34,264 nucleotides of DNA from Dehalococcoidia bacterium (lineage in GTDB: Bacteria; Chloroflexota; Dehalococcoidia; GIF9; AB-539-J10). Numbering within the stretch: position 1 is the stretch's first letter; every line of letters starts with the position of its first letter. Made by a program: the position numbers and the translations under genes. Shown here in pieces: positions 8,449-16,054 of this stretch. The notes beneath the pieces are model-generated. The model saw only the letters and a list, made by a program, of their open reading frames with translations. It did not search any database and was not told the origin of the DNA. The stretch spans positions 1-34,264 of the forward strand of contig PULQ01000058.1 of the NCBI GenBank assembly GCA_003552465.1. The letters run 5' to 3'.

Positions 8449-9102
8449 TCAGACGGTGATGATGCCCCTGCGCAGGGCGTACTTGACCAGGTCGGTGCGA
8501 TTGTGAATATCGAGTTTGGCCATGAGGTTGGTCTTGTGTCCGTCTACGGTCTTCGGGCTCACCACCAGCATGTCCGCGATCTCCTGGGTGCTGTACCCCT
8601 CTGCCACCAGCTTGAGCACCTCTCGCTCCCGGTCTGTTAGCTGCTCATAGGGGTCCTGGTTGCCCCTGGTAGCCGTTGATTGCTGATAATCCTCCACCAG
8701 GTGCCTGGCCACAGAGGGAGACAGAAAAGAATCCCCCCGGTGAACCGATCGAATGGCGGAGACCAGGTCTGAAGACGCTGCTGTCTTGCTGATGAAACCG
8801 CTGGCTCCCGCTTCGATGACGCGCAGTACGTATTCCCTGTCTTCGTACTGGGTCAGCACTATGACCCTGGTCCCCGGAAACTCCTTGCGTATGCGGCGGG
8901 TCGCTTCCAGCCCGTCCATAAGAGGCATCGCTATATCCATGAGCACGACTTCGGGCACCAGCTCTCTGACCATCTCCAACGCTTCCCTTCCGTTGGTCGC
9001 CTCCCCGATCACCTCCACATCCCCGGTCAGAGCAAGCAGGGCGCGAATGCCATCACGTACGATGGCGTGGTCATCAGTTACCAGTATCCGGATCTTTGCC
9101 AT
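8449..9102 (-). CDS. NarL/LuxR-family response regulator
   Basis: This 217-residue regulator has a receiver domain (residues about 3-120, phospho-acceptor Asp56 in VVLMDIAMP, Lys in FISKTAASSD) and a C-terminal GerE-type helix-turn-helix (LTDREREVLKLVAEGYSTQE, then VSPKTVDGHKTNLMAKL). An upstream TTG at 9108 is also in frame, but an AGGA element lies 8 nt from the ATG at 9102 and is too close to the TTG, so the ATG is chosen. The gene overlaps the 3' end of the histidine kinase gene by 29 nt, which implies translational coupling and a cognate pair. It is transcribed toward the MetFV gene set, whose expression it could control (inference). Confidence 0.95.
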   Translation of the reverse strand: MAKIRILVTDDHAIVRDGIRALLALTGDVEVIGEATNGREALEMVRELVPEVVLMDIAMPLMDGLEATRRIRKEFPGTRVIVLTQYEDREYVLRVIEAGASGFISKTAASSDLVSAIRSVHRGDSFLSPSVARHLVEDYQQSTATRGNQDPYEQLTDREREVLKLVAEGYSTQEIADMLVVSPKTVDGHKTNLMAKLDIHNRTDLVKYALRRGIITV

Positions 9103-10378
9103 ATCCAATGTCCTGGCCTATCGGAATGCTCGCCCAGGCCGTGGTTCCTGCTCCGATCTTCGACTCGACACGGCTGGTACCGCCCAGGAAGCCCACCCTC
9201 TCCCTGATGCTGAACAGCCCCCGGCCCCGACCGCTCTCCTCCACATCGGTGACCTGGTAGATATCGAATCCCTGCCCGTCATCGCTTACACTCAGCATTA
9301 ACTCATCCGGCTTGTAGACCAGCAGTATCGACGCGTTCTTCGCCTTTGAGTGTTCCGCGATGTTGCCGATCAGCCCCTGGACAACGCGAAAGAGCGCCGC
9401 CTCCACATCAGGAGGAAGCCGCATCTCGGTTCCTTTCACGTCCACTGTTACGTTGATGTCCTGCGGTTGCAGCCTGCTCTTGGCATACTGCCGAACCGCA
9501 GCCACCAGTCCCAGTGTGTCCAGCAACGCCGGGTGCAGGTTGGAGATGATCCTGCTTACCTCCCTGTGTACCTGGACTGTCAACGATTGGACCTTCTTCA
9601 GTCCGGCGATGAACTCGGCATCCTGGTTGCCGGATGCCGTGGACACCTCGATCAGCGCCTCCAACTGCAGCGCTATCCCGGAGAGCGCCTGGCTCGTCTC
9701 ATCGTGCAGCTCGCGGGCGATTCTCCTGCGTTCCTCTTCCTCTGCCACAAGGTTCTGTCGCGCCAGCTTCCGCATCCTCTCGCGCGCTTTTCTCAGTCGC
9801 TCGTTCAGTAGTGCCTGCTCGATAGCTATGCCCAGTTGGTCGCCGATCGAGTGCAGTAGATTCACATCGTCTTTGGTGAAGCGATGCGGTGTATGGCTCG
9901 CCACATTCATCACGCCCAGGACATTGTCTTTCGCTCGAAGCGGCACGCTGATGAACGCCTTGAGACCCTCCAGAGTTACCAGGTCGACACGGGCGGCATC
10001 CGGGTCTGACGATATGTCCTCCAGCAGCACCGATCGATTGCTCTGAACTACCTTTCCCGCGATACCTTCACCCGGCCTGATGCGCATTTCCTCGACGTAT
10101 TTGTCGGATAGACCGTGATGCACACGATAAAAGAGCATCTGGCTCGTCTCGTCAAGGAGCATGATCCCTCCGACCGTCCCGTTCATGATGTTGAGCACAT
10201 TGTCCAGGCCGATCCTGAGGATTGCGTCCAGATCATGCAGACCGCTGATCGCCGCCGAGACACGGCTCAGGGCCAGGAGATCGTGATGGTGTTTCGCAGT
10301 GTCCCCGCCCTGATCCGATACGGCCGGATCAGGACCGGTTGCACCGGCGACTGCTTTGGCTCTTCTACCTTCACTCAC
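9074..10378 (-). CDS. GAF-domain histidine kinase (HisKA_3/NarX-type), cytoplasmic
   Basis: This sensor kinase has a GAF domain (about residues 35-190), a short coiled-coil, a HisKA_3 dimerisation/phosphoacceptor helix with ERRRIARELHDETSQ (His225 from the chosen start), and a HATPase domain ending with the G box GQGFD and GRGLFSIRERV. No transmembrane segment is visible, so it probably senses a cytoplasmic signal through GAF. Two starts are possible. The ATG at 10435 has no clear ribosome site. The GTG at 10378 has GGAGGA about 10 nt upstream and is preferred, giving 434 residues. The 3' end overlaps the response regulator start, the usual pattern of a cognate pair. The ligand is unknown. 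Confidence 0.93.
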   Translation of the reverse strand: MSEGRRAKAVAGATGPDPAVSDQGGDTAKHHHDLLALSRVSAAISGLHDLDAILRIGLDNVLNIMNGTVGGIMLLDETSQMLFYRVHHGLSDKYVEEMRIRPGEGIAGKVVQSNRSVLLEDISSDPDAARVDLVTLEGLKAFISVPLRAKDNVLGVMNVASHTPHRFTKDDVNLLHSIGDQLGIAIEQALLNERLRKARERMRKLARQNLVAEEEERRRIARELHDETSQALSGIALQLEALIEVSTASGNQDAEFIAGLKKVQSLTVQVHREVSRIISNLHPALLDTLGLVAAVRQYAKSRLQPQDINVTVDVKGTEMRLPPDVEAALFRVVQGLIGNIAEHSKAKNASILLVYKPDELMLSVSDDGQGFDIYQVTDVEESGRGRGLFSIRERVGFLGGTSRVESKIGAGTTAWASIPIGQDIGYGKDPDTGN

Positions 10379-10719
10379 TATCGGTCGTTCCTCCGTAGTA
10401 GCCGCAAACTGACCGGAGCGGTCAGCATAGCACATGACGCGCTCTCAGGTGAACCCGATCGCACCGGGTTAGGCCGGGCTGTTAATACCATACTCCATTT
10501 CCGCTCGCCTGCATAGTATACCGGGCTCGGGTAACCGGCGCCCCTGACTTCACCATCCCCGATCGGCCTCGAATCCACTTACCGCCCCGCCGATCCCCAC
10601 CGCTCATGCCGGTGACTCTCTTCTCTCATATGCCTGCCGACCAACGGTTCAACGAACTGTGCATTGCCGGCAGATCGCCCGGAATGAGCGGGCAGGCCGT
10701 CCGGTCCGGCCCGCCCGGT
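10379..10719. other. Intergenic stretch, 341 bases, between the histidine kinase and the next minus-strand gene
   Basis: No convincing gene is seen. The minus strand has a TATACT hexamer (plus-strand bases 10512-10517), but the hexamer 17 nt further upstream is a poor -35, so a kinase promoter here is possible but not shown. The first 57 bases next to the kinase are open in its frame up to the ATG at 10435. Confidence 0.5.
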
Positions 10720-11355
10720 TCAGACTGCCACCTGAACGCATAAACGCTTCGGCCTGTATCTGTCCAGGAGCGCTGCTCTTGAAAGCCAGATTTCCTTGAG
10801 CTCCAGGCGCTTTGCCCGGAATCTGGATTCCTTGCCCGCCTGTAGATGATGGACCTGCAGTAATCGGCCCATACAGACGAAAGCGACCTTCTTCCACATG
10901 GTATCGGGTATCTCCTCAACCTGGAATCCCAGACGGGCTGCTCCCGCGTAGAAGAGAGTGCTGCCATGAAGCGCAACAACATCTTCGAACCTGCCGTCGG
11001 CCATCTGCTGGGCCAGGAAACAGAGGTCGTATCTGAGGCTACCCAGTATCTCCCAGGGTGACTCAGCAGTTGCGGAGTTCAGCTTCCGCCTTCTATCAAA
11101 CCAGGCGTCATTTATATGTAGCTCCATGATCCTGTCGCCCCTTCTCACCTCACAGCCGTCATCCAGTGTAATCGTGTTGCCCCTGTACCGGCGAAGGTCC
11201 TGGCTGATGATCGCCGTCCCATCGTCTCTCAGTGGCCTCATGCGATATCTCACTCTCAAATACCTGCCTGTGACCGGCCACAGTAGCTTGCCGATCCAGA
11301 ACGGTGTCCTGCTGTTCCGCTCCATGTGTCTCCCCGGTATGTCGGCATTACTCAT
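10720..11355 (-). CDS. Hypothetical protein, possibly YkoP-like
   Basis: This 211-residue protein is basic and has no signal peptide or transmembrane segment. A central stretch, CEVRRGDRIMELHINDAW (about residues 70-88), recalls the YkoP-type domain found alone or with polysaccharide deacetylases in Firmicutes and Chloroflexota; that link is from memory and weak. The C-terminal half is helical and rich in Arg, Leu and Lys. Two starts are adjacent: GTG at 11358 and ATG at 11355. GGAGG lies 7 nt before the ATG, so that is chosen. It is divergent from the winged-helix regulator at 11528 and could be its target. Function unknown. Confidence 0.75.
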   Translation of the reverse strand: MSNADIPGRHMERNSRTPFWIGKLLWPVTGRYLRVRYRMRPLRDDGTAIISQDLRRYRGNTITLDDGCEVRRGDRIMELHINDAWFDRRRKLNSATAESPWEILGSLRYDLCFLAQQMADGRFEDVVALHGSTLFYAGAARLGFQVEEIPDTMWKKVAFVCMGRLLQVHHLQAGKESRFRAKRLELKEIWLSRAALLDRYRPKRLCVQVAV

Positions 11356-11396
11356 CACAACACCTCCACTTCATCGGATCCGTTTCTCGCGGCCTC

Positions 11397-11425
11397 TTGC
11401 CAACCGTGCTGCGGTAGTGTATCAT
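11397..11425 (+). promoter_or_regulatory. Predicted sigma-70-type promoter for the winged-helix regulator
   Basis: TTGCCA (11397-11402) and TATCAT (11420-11425) are separated by exactly 17 nt. The implied transcript start is near 11432, about 96 nt before the ATG at 11528. It sits in the divergent gap between 11355 and 11528. Confidence 0.6.
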
Positions 11426-11527
11426 ATTTTTTCGTTTCTTTGGGAAATCGGCCGCTGTAAGGCACCCGGGTAGCGCCGGTGGTTATCGCCGGGGCTGCCG
11501 GCAAAGGCAGGAAGACAGGCGATCAGG

Positions 11528-12271
11528 ATGAAGGCGACAGATCAGGGTAAACCGGCTATAGCACTCACCTTCAGGCAGAGCGCATTCCTGAGTAAGGTTC
11601 TCGACGTCTACCGGGAGGCGCAGTGTCCTCAACACTACAGCGTGATCGCCGACCAGCTGGGGTTGAGTCCTTCCGCTGCCTACGACATGCTGAAGATATT
11701 GGAGCAGAAGGGTATGGTGAAATCTGAATACGTGAACCCCAGGGTGACCGGGGGTCCGGGCCGGTCGACCATTCTCTTTTCACCGACGGCAGAGACGACC
11801 GACCTGTTCTCTCGAGTAGCCGGGGAGAGTCACCACGATGAAGGGTGGGAAGATGTTAAGGCCCGGATTCTCGCCGACCTGCGCCGCGGAGTAGATTCAG
11901 AGCATAACGACCTGCTGCGCGAACTGGTTGATCGAATCCCCGAAGCGCAGTCGCCCCTGGTGCACTGTGCGGAGGTCATCACTGCCCTTTTGATTACCCT
12001 GAGGGAGACCGGCCACACATTCGGCCGGCGAAGCCCGGTCGGCCAGTTGCTGGAAACCCGTGTCAGCAGAATGGGTATGAGCATATTGGCCGGGCTTGCC
12101 CTTGGTCTATGCCTGGCGCACCGGAGAGTTCAACAACGGCTAAGCGGGTTCCACCGGCATATGAGGAGATACGAAGAGTCACTGGGCGAGGTGAGCCCGG
12201 AGAATCTGACGCTGTTGCACCGATTTACCTGCGATGTCTGGAAAGCGTTGGCGAGATCACCGGAGCAATAG
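11528..12271 (+). CDS. Winged-helix transcriptional regulator of unknown specificity
   Basis: This 247-residue protein starts with a winged helix-turn-helix (about residues 14-70: LTFRQSAFLSKVLDVYREA, then QHYSVIADQLGLSPSAAYDM as the recognition region, then LEQKGMVKSEY). The fold resembles the DNA-binding domain of LexA or MarR-like proteins. The remaining 170 residues are mainly helical and match no ligand-binding family I can name. The segment around 160-185 (SRMGMSILAGLALGLCLAHR) is hydrophobic but short and is probably buried rather than membrane-spanning. The ribosome site is weak (ATCAGG directly before the ATG). A promoter-like pair lies at 11397-11425. It may control the divergent gene at 10720-11355. 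Confidence 0.8.
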   Translation: MKATDQGKPAIALTFRQSAFLSKVLDVYREAQCPQHYSVIADQLGLSPSAAYDMLKILEQKGMVKSEYVNPRVTGGPGRSTILFSPTAETTDLFSRVAGESHHDEGWEDVKARILADLRRGVDSEHNDLLRELVDRIPEAQSPLVHCAEVITALLITLRETGHTFGRRSPVGQLLETRVSRMGMSILAGLALGLCLAHRRVQQRLSGFHRHMRRYEESLGEVSPENLTLLHRFTCDVWKALARSPEQ

Positions 12272-12289
12272 ATGCTTAGCATTGAAACA

Positions 12290-12307
12290 GACCGTTGCGT
12301 AACGGTC
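12290..12307 (+). terminator. Perfect 7-bp hairpin after the winged-helix gene (weak terminator or operator)
   Basis: GACCGTT and AACGGTC form a perfect 7-bp inverted repeat with a 4-nt loop (GCGT), 18 nt past the stop codon at 12271. No T-run follows, so a factor-independent terminator is not certain. A protein-binding dyad is the alternative. Confidence 0.35.
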
Positions 12308-12407
12308 ACAACACGGCCGACAGTGCAGCCTGGACTGGATGCGAGTTCCGGCATCCACGGATTGAGGGGCTCTGCCGGTACTTTCGGAAGATTGGAGTTT
12401 GCAGGAA

Positions 12408-13001
12408 ATGTCTAATAACAATGGCAGACGCGGCCCATCTGTTTACAGACTGGCCAAACTCATTGAACGACTCGGTTCCAGGGGGTACTTCCTGGGATCC
12501 CTATGGGAGAAAACGCATGAGCGATTGGTGACGGCAGAGATCAAAGGTGCCTCGCTTACCGACAAAGACAGAGTTCTGAGTATAGGGTGCGGCTCGATCC
12601 CGTATACCGCTACGATTATCGCACGAAAGGTCGGCGCACGCATCACTGCTGTTGACAATGATTCGATGGTGGTCAGAAACGCTTCGAGTTATCTTCTCAA
12701 CAGAGGATTTGGAGACCTGGTGAAGATCGAGGAGGGTGATGCGCTTGATTATCCTATCTCGGATTATGATGTCATAATCGTCTCTCTGGGGGTAATGCCG
12801 AGAGATCTGATTCTGGGGCAACTCCATCTTCAGTCGAAAAACGGAACAAGGATAATATACAGAGGCCCGGCCGGTATTCTGGCAAAGCTATGGGACGAAC
12901 ATTTGTCGGATAACCTCAAAGGAAGAACCGTGTTCTCCGGCAGATTCCCCTGGCAAAGATCGGTAGTGCTGTCTCACGAACCTCCGTCTGACTCGCCATA
13001 G
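12408..13001 (+). CDS. Small class I SAM-dependent methyltransferase-like protein
   Basis: This 197-residue protein has a Rossmann-type methyltransferase core. Motif I is VLSIGCGSIPYTATIIA (about residues 55-70), an acidic residue follows at the end of beta-2 (ITAVDNDSMVV), and a motif near EEGDALDYPISDYDVIIVS matches the motif II/III region. The glycine-rich loop followed by Pro recalls nicotianamine-synthase-like enzymes, but this is only a hint. An in-frame TTG lies at 12399. The ATG at 12408 is preferred because TTGGAG lies 10 nt upstream. The substrate is unknown. It follows the winged-helix gene on the same strand after 136 nt. Confidence 0.75.
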   Translation: MSNNNGRRGPSVYRLAKLIERLGSRGYFLGSLWEKTHERLVTAEIKGASLTDKDRVLSIGCGSIPYTATIIARKVGARITAVDNDSMVVRNASSYLLNRGFGDLVKIEEGDALDYPISDYDVIIVSLGVMPRDLILGQLHLQSKNGTRIIYRGPAGILAKLWDEHLSDNLKGRTVFSGRFPWQRSVVLSHEPPSDSP

Positions 13002-13149
13002 AGCCGCAGTTCAGGTCAGGATGACGGTCAACCCCCGGCGCCTCGCATCCCGCGGGGGTATCAGGGCGGAGTTCCCGGCGGGCCTGTCCTTCCCGGGGAG
13101 TCTTGACTCAACGCTGCGATCAGAGCATTTCTGATGGAGGTGAATACGC

Positions 13150-13653
13150 ATGAGTGAACGCGAGATCCCCAACTACTCGACCGGCTATTGCTTCGGCTGT
13201 TCAACGACCAATCCCCACAGCCTGCGGCTCCGGTTCTGGTATTCCGAGAAGGGATGCTTCACCAGATGCACAGTTCCTGACTACCTGTGCGGCCTGGATG
13301 GTCTTGTCCACGGTGGAATCCTCGCTCTGATTATGGACGATGTCGCACAGTGGACCAATATAGCACGTCTTGGCCTGCTCGGGGTCACCCGCAGCATGGC
13401 GGTCCAGTACCACAGACCGATGAAGACCGATACCGAGATGATCGTGGAGTCTCAGATCATCAGCCGCGAGGAGAAGGCTGCTGTCCAGCAGTCCACAGTT
13501 CATTCGGCCGATGGCACTCTGGTCGCCGAATGCAGGAGCGAATGGATTTTCCCCAGGCTGTCCACGATAGCAGGCATAGCGGGCATCGATGAAGCGAAGT
13601 TACAGGAGTTCATGGCCCACTACCCGACCAAAGAGCAGACTGCCGACCGGTAG
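13150..13653 (+). CDS. PaaI-type hotdog thioesterase family protein
   Basis: This 167-residue protein has the single hotdog fold of PaaI/4HBT acyl-CoA thioesterases. The signature LVHGGILALIMDDVAQW (about residues 54-70) carries the conserved HGG and the acidic residue on the following helix. The N-terminus has a CFGCSTTNPHSLRLRF motif, common in the subgroup of PaaI-like proteins with an N-terminal Cys pair. A strong TGGAGG ribosome site lies 10 nt before the ATG. It would hydrolyse a CoA thioester, substrate unknown. It is convergent with the radical SAM gene. Confidence 0.9.
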   Translation: MSEREIPNYSTGYCFGCSTTNPHSLRLRFWYSEKGCFTRCTVPDYLCGLDGLVHGGILALIMDDVAQWTNIARLGLLGVTRSMAVQYHRPMKTDTEMIVESQIISREEKAAVQQSTVHSADGTLVAECRSEWIFPRLSTIAGIAGIDEAKLQEFMAHYPTKEQTADR

Positions 13654-13741
13654 CACTCGGTGCTGCGCATCATCCCGGTCTATCTTGTCTGGGGCCGGGC
13701 ACCTCTGACCCAACTACATGGCCTGATGCCGGAGACCATCA

Positions 13742-15292
13742 TCAGCCGTGTCTGTCCAGTGGCTCTCGCATTTGTTCCAGTCCGCTAATATCACCGGATT
13801 GGGGTACACGTACCTTCTCGGCGACCTTGCGGAAATGGAATCCCTGAACGGCAAGTGCAATGGACAGGGGGAAAGCCCTGGGTCTTTTCAGCAGGGTCCA
13901 GATAACCAGTTTCCAGTAGTGTATCCTCCCCTTTTCCCTGCATCCCAAAGCCCATGTTGACCTTATCAATGCTGTTAGATACACAGGAGAGATCCTGAAC
14001 TTCCCCTTGTTGCCGGGTCTGTATTCCCTTAGAAAGGTCCTGATACGCGCATAGTGTTGCTTCGGGGCGTAGATCGTATCCACCACATGCTTGTATCCAT
14101 TAACAAGTATGTCGCGACCCATTTTGGGTACCAGGTTGGTCGACCCATCTGTGTTATCACCGGAACCCACGGAAAGTATACGGTTCTCCTTCTTCAGACG
14201 TTTATACAGTCTTGTCCCTGGAGGAGCATTCAGCAGACCAACCATAGCAGTGACGATTCCACTCTTCTGAATGAAGTCGATCTGGCTTTTGAAGATGGAA
14301 AGCGGGTCGCTATCAAACCCGACGATGAACCCTCCCTGCACCTGCAACCCGTAGTTCTGCATCTTCTTGACGGCGGCCAGCAGGTCGCGCTTGTTATTGT
14401 GCGACTTGTTGCATTCGACCAGGCTCTCCTCATTCGGGCTTTCGATGCCCACGAATACCATGTCGAATCCCGCCGCAGCCATCAGGCGCATTAGCTCATC
14501 GTCATCAGCAAGGTTTATGGATGCTTCCATGAAGAACGTGAATGGGCGTCCTCTGTCTTCCATCCACCTGATAACTGCAGGCAGGATCTCCGACTTCAGT
14601 TTCCGCCTGTTGCCGATGAAGTTATCGTCGACGAAGAATACGCCACCTCGCCATCCCATGTCATACAACGCATCCAGTTCGGCCACTAACTGGCTTTGAT
14701 CCTTGGTTCGTGGTCTGCGCCCGTTCAGTATCACGATATCGCAGAACTCACAGTTGAACGGGCAGCCTCGAGAATACTGGATACTCATGAACTGGTATTC
14801 GTTCCTGTTGATAAGCTGCCACAAAGGCACAGGCGTCTTCCTTATATCCGGGAATTCTTCAGATGCGTAGATATGCCTGGCACAGCCCTTCTCCAGGTCC
14901 TCTACGAGGAGCGGCAGTACGGCTTCGGCCTCGCCGAATATCAGATGATCTATTCCCTCAAATCCAGAGTCCTCATAGCCGCGCTTGAAAAAGGGACCAC
15001 CGGCAACGATCCTGGTACCCAACCTTCTGCACCGATCGATGACCTCCCTCGCCGAATCCTGCTGCGCGATCATGGCGCTGAGAAACACATAATCGGCCCA
15101 CTCAAGGTCTTCATCCTTAAGGGTTGTGGTATTCAGGTCCACTAGCTTCTTCTCCCATTCCTCGGGGAGCATCGCGCCTACAGTCAGCAGACCCAGAGGA
15201 GGGAAAGTGGCCTTCTTTCGAACAAATCTCAAAGCATGCTTAAAACTCCAGAACGTATCCGGATACCCGGGATACACCAGCAATATCTTCAA
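13742..15292 (-). CDS. B12-binding-domain radical SAM protein
   Basis: This 516-residue protein has an N-terminal Rossmann-like B12-binding-type domain (about residues 1-140, starting MKILLVYPGYPDTFWSF), a radical SAM barrel with the CxxxCxxC motif CPFNCEFCD near residue 191, and a C-terminal DUF4070-like region. A DxHxxG cobalamin-binding motif is not obvious in the N-terminal domain, so cobalamin use is uncertain. Related enzymes methylate or rearrange lipids and cofactors; the substrate is not known here. The start is a TTG at 15292-15290 with GAGGAG 6 nt upstream. It overlaps the stop codon of a small upstream gene as TTGA, which implies translational coupling. Confidence 0.9.
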   Translation of the reverse strand: MKILLVYPGYPDTFWSFKHALRFVRKKATFPPLGLLTVGAMLPEEWEKKLVDLNTTTLKDEDLEWADYVFLSAMIAQQDSAREVIDRCRRLGTRIVAGGPFFKRGYEDSGFEGIDHLIFGEAEAVLPLLVEDLEKGCARHIYASEEFPDIRKTPVPLWQLINRNEYQFMSIQYSRGCPFNCEFCDIVILNGRRPRTKDQSQLVAELDALYDMGWRGGVFFVDDNFIGNRRKLKSEILPAVIRWMEDRGRPFTFFMEASINLADDDELMRLMAAAGFDMVFVGIESPNEESLVECNKSHNNKRDLLAAVKKMQNYGLQVQGGFIVGFDSDPLSIFKSQIDFIQKSGIVTAMVGLLNAPPGTRLYKRLKKENRILSVGSGDNTDGSTNLVPKMGRDILVNGYKHVVDTIYAPKQHYARIRTFLREYRPGNKGKFRISPVYLTALIRSTWALGCREKGRIHYWKLVIWTLLKRPRAFPLSIALAVQGFHFRKVAEKVRVPQSGDISGLEQMREPLDRHG

Positions 15293-15462
15293 CTTACGCT
15301 CCTCTTCGGGCTCTTATCGACATACATCTTGTGTCTCAGGCACGAATCAACAGGAATCAGCCTGATCCCGTGTCTGTCGTCCTCTATCAGGTCCACCGGT
15401 TCTCCTGTCGCCATAAGAATCACCGCCTCCGTTGTCACAATCCGGGATGCCGCCCTATGCAT
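15289..15462 (-). CDS. Small hypothetical protein translationally coupled to the radical SAM gene
   Basis: This 57-residue open frame starts with ATG at 15462-15460 and reads MHRAASRIVTTEAVILMATG at its N-terminus. Its TGA stop (15291-15289) overlaps the TTG start of the radical SAM gene as TTGA. Codon third positions are GC-rich like the neighbouring genes, and the radical SAM ribosome site lies inside its last codons. The middle is acidic (GEPVDLIEDDRHG) and the C-terminus is basic. I recognise no family. A precursor peptide or small subunit for the radical SAM enzyme is possible but unproven. Its own ribosome site is weak. Confidence 0.5.
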   Translation of the reverse strand: MHRAASRIVTTEAVILMATGEPVDLIEDDRHGIRLIPVDSCLRHKMYVDKSPKRSVS

Positions 15463-15479
15463 AATCCACTTCAAGACAC

Positions 15480-15507
15480 ACACAGGCCGGGGATGCCCGG
15501 CCTGTGT
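15480..15507 (-). terminator. 12-bp GC-rich hairpin after the zinc-ribbon gene
   Basis: ACACAGGCCGGG and CCCGGCCTGTGT pair perfectly over 12 bp with a 4-nt loop. It starts 22 nt after the zinc-ribbon stop and ends 17 nt before the small ORF at 15462. There is no long U-run after it on the minus strand (GTGTCTTG), so it could be a terminator or a transcript-stabilising hairpin. Confidence 0.55.
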
Positions 15508-15529
15508 ATGCCCTGTGGTCAGACCGGCA

Positions 15530-15835
15530 TTATCTACTCGCTCTGACTCTCTTGAAGCAATCGCTACAATAGACCGGCCTACCGTTGGTAGGCTCAAAAG
15601 GGACTTCGGTCTCTTTGCCGCAGTCGGCGCAGACAGCGTGGAACATCTGGCGCGGGAGACCGTATCTGTCCCCACCACTGCTGTTCCGCTCTGTCTTCCG
15701 CGCTTCTCGGCATGAAGGGCAGCGCTTGGGCTCGTTGGTATAGCCCCTTGACTGAAAGAACTCTTGTTCCCCAGCGGTGAAGCTGAAGTCAGTCCCGCAA
15801 TCGACACACTGGATAGCCTTGTTTTGAAAACTCAT
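15530..15835 (-). CDS. Protein with two zinc ribbons
   Basis: This 101-residue protein carries two Cys4 zinc-binding modules. The first (residues about 10-43) has CVDCGTDFSFTAGEQEFF and RCPSC, as in the widespread 'probable zinc-binding' family. The second (about 69-95) has CADCGKE and YCSDCF. The first module is clearly paralogous to the gene at 25775-25990 (IQCVDCG / IQCCVCG, TFTAGE-like, NEPKRCP / NDPGRCP). The ATG at 15835 follows GGAGG at a 7-nt spacing, and both lie inside a predicted hairpin shared with that paralogue. Such proteins may bind RNA or other proteins; the exact role is unknown. Confidence 0.88.
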   Translation of the reverse strand: MSFQNKAIQCVDCGTDFSFTAGEQEFFQSRGYTNEPKRCPSCREARKTERNSSGGDRYGLPRQMFHAVCADCGKETEVPFEPTNGRPVYCSDCFKRVRASR

Positions 15836-15929
15836 TGGATGACCTCCTCTCTTTCATACTTAGCTAGAGCCCGGGTCATCCAATACTTGGCATAATTCTA
15901 ATGAGATTATAAGAAGCTTGTAACAACCT
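15836..15929 (-). promoter_or_regulatory. Conserved 5' leader with a hairpin that would mask the ribosome site (copy 1)
   Basis: These 94 nt align without gaps to 25681-25774 upstream of the second zinc-ribbon gene, with about 68 of 94 positions identical by hand count. ATTGGATGACC (minus strand, 15884-15874) is a perfect 11-bp inverted repeat of GGTCATCCAAT (15844-15834), which overlaps the ribosome site and the AT of the start codon; the loop is 29 nt. Further upstream a smaller hairpin (ATAATCT, loop CATT, AGAATTAT with one bulge) lies at the same position as a hairpin in copy 2. The very 5' part (AGGTTGTTACAAGCTTCTTA) is almost identical in both. The layout suggests cis-acting control of translation. 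Confidence 0.75.
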
Positions 15930-15950
15930 AAACTGAAACTACTAACCTGT

Positions 15951-15979
15951 ATCATACGCCAAACTGAACCGGATAGCAA
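15951..15979 (-). promoter_or_regulatory. Predicted sigma-70-type promoter for the zinc-ribbon leader, copy 1
   Basis: On the minus strand, TTGCTA (15979-15974) and TATGAT (15956-15951) are separated by 17 nt. The -10 ends 21 nt before the conserved leader. The matching promoter of copy 2 sits 20 nt before its leader. The implied 5' UTR is about 108 nt. Confidence 0.65.
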
Positions 15980-16054
15980 ATGCAGCGGGGTATCCCTGCT
16001 GGCAAGAGGACCGCCTCACCTCAAATTCGGTGATCTTCGCCGGCAACCGATGAC

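Noticed and set aside
13030-13062. A GC-rich imperfect dyad after the methyltransferase gene (CCCCCGGCG and CGCGGGGG)
   Set aside because: The stem needs a bulge and has no T-run, so it is too weak to call a terminator.
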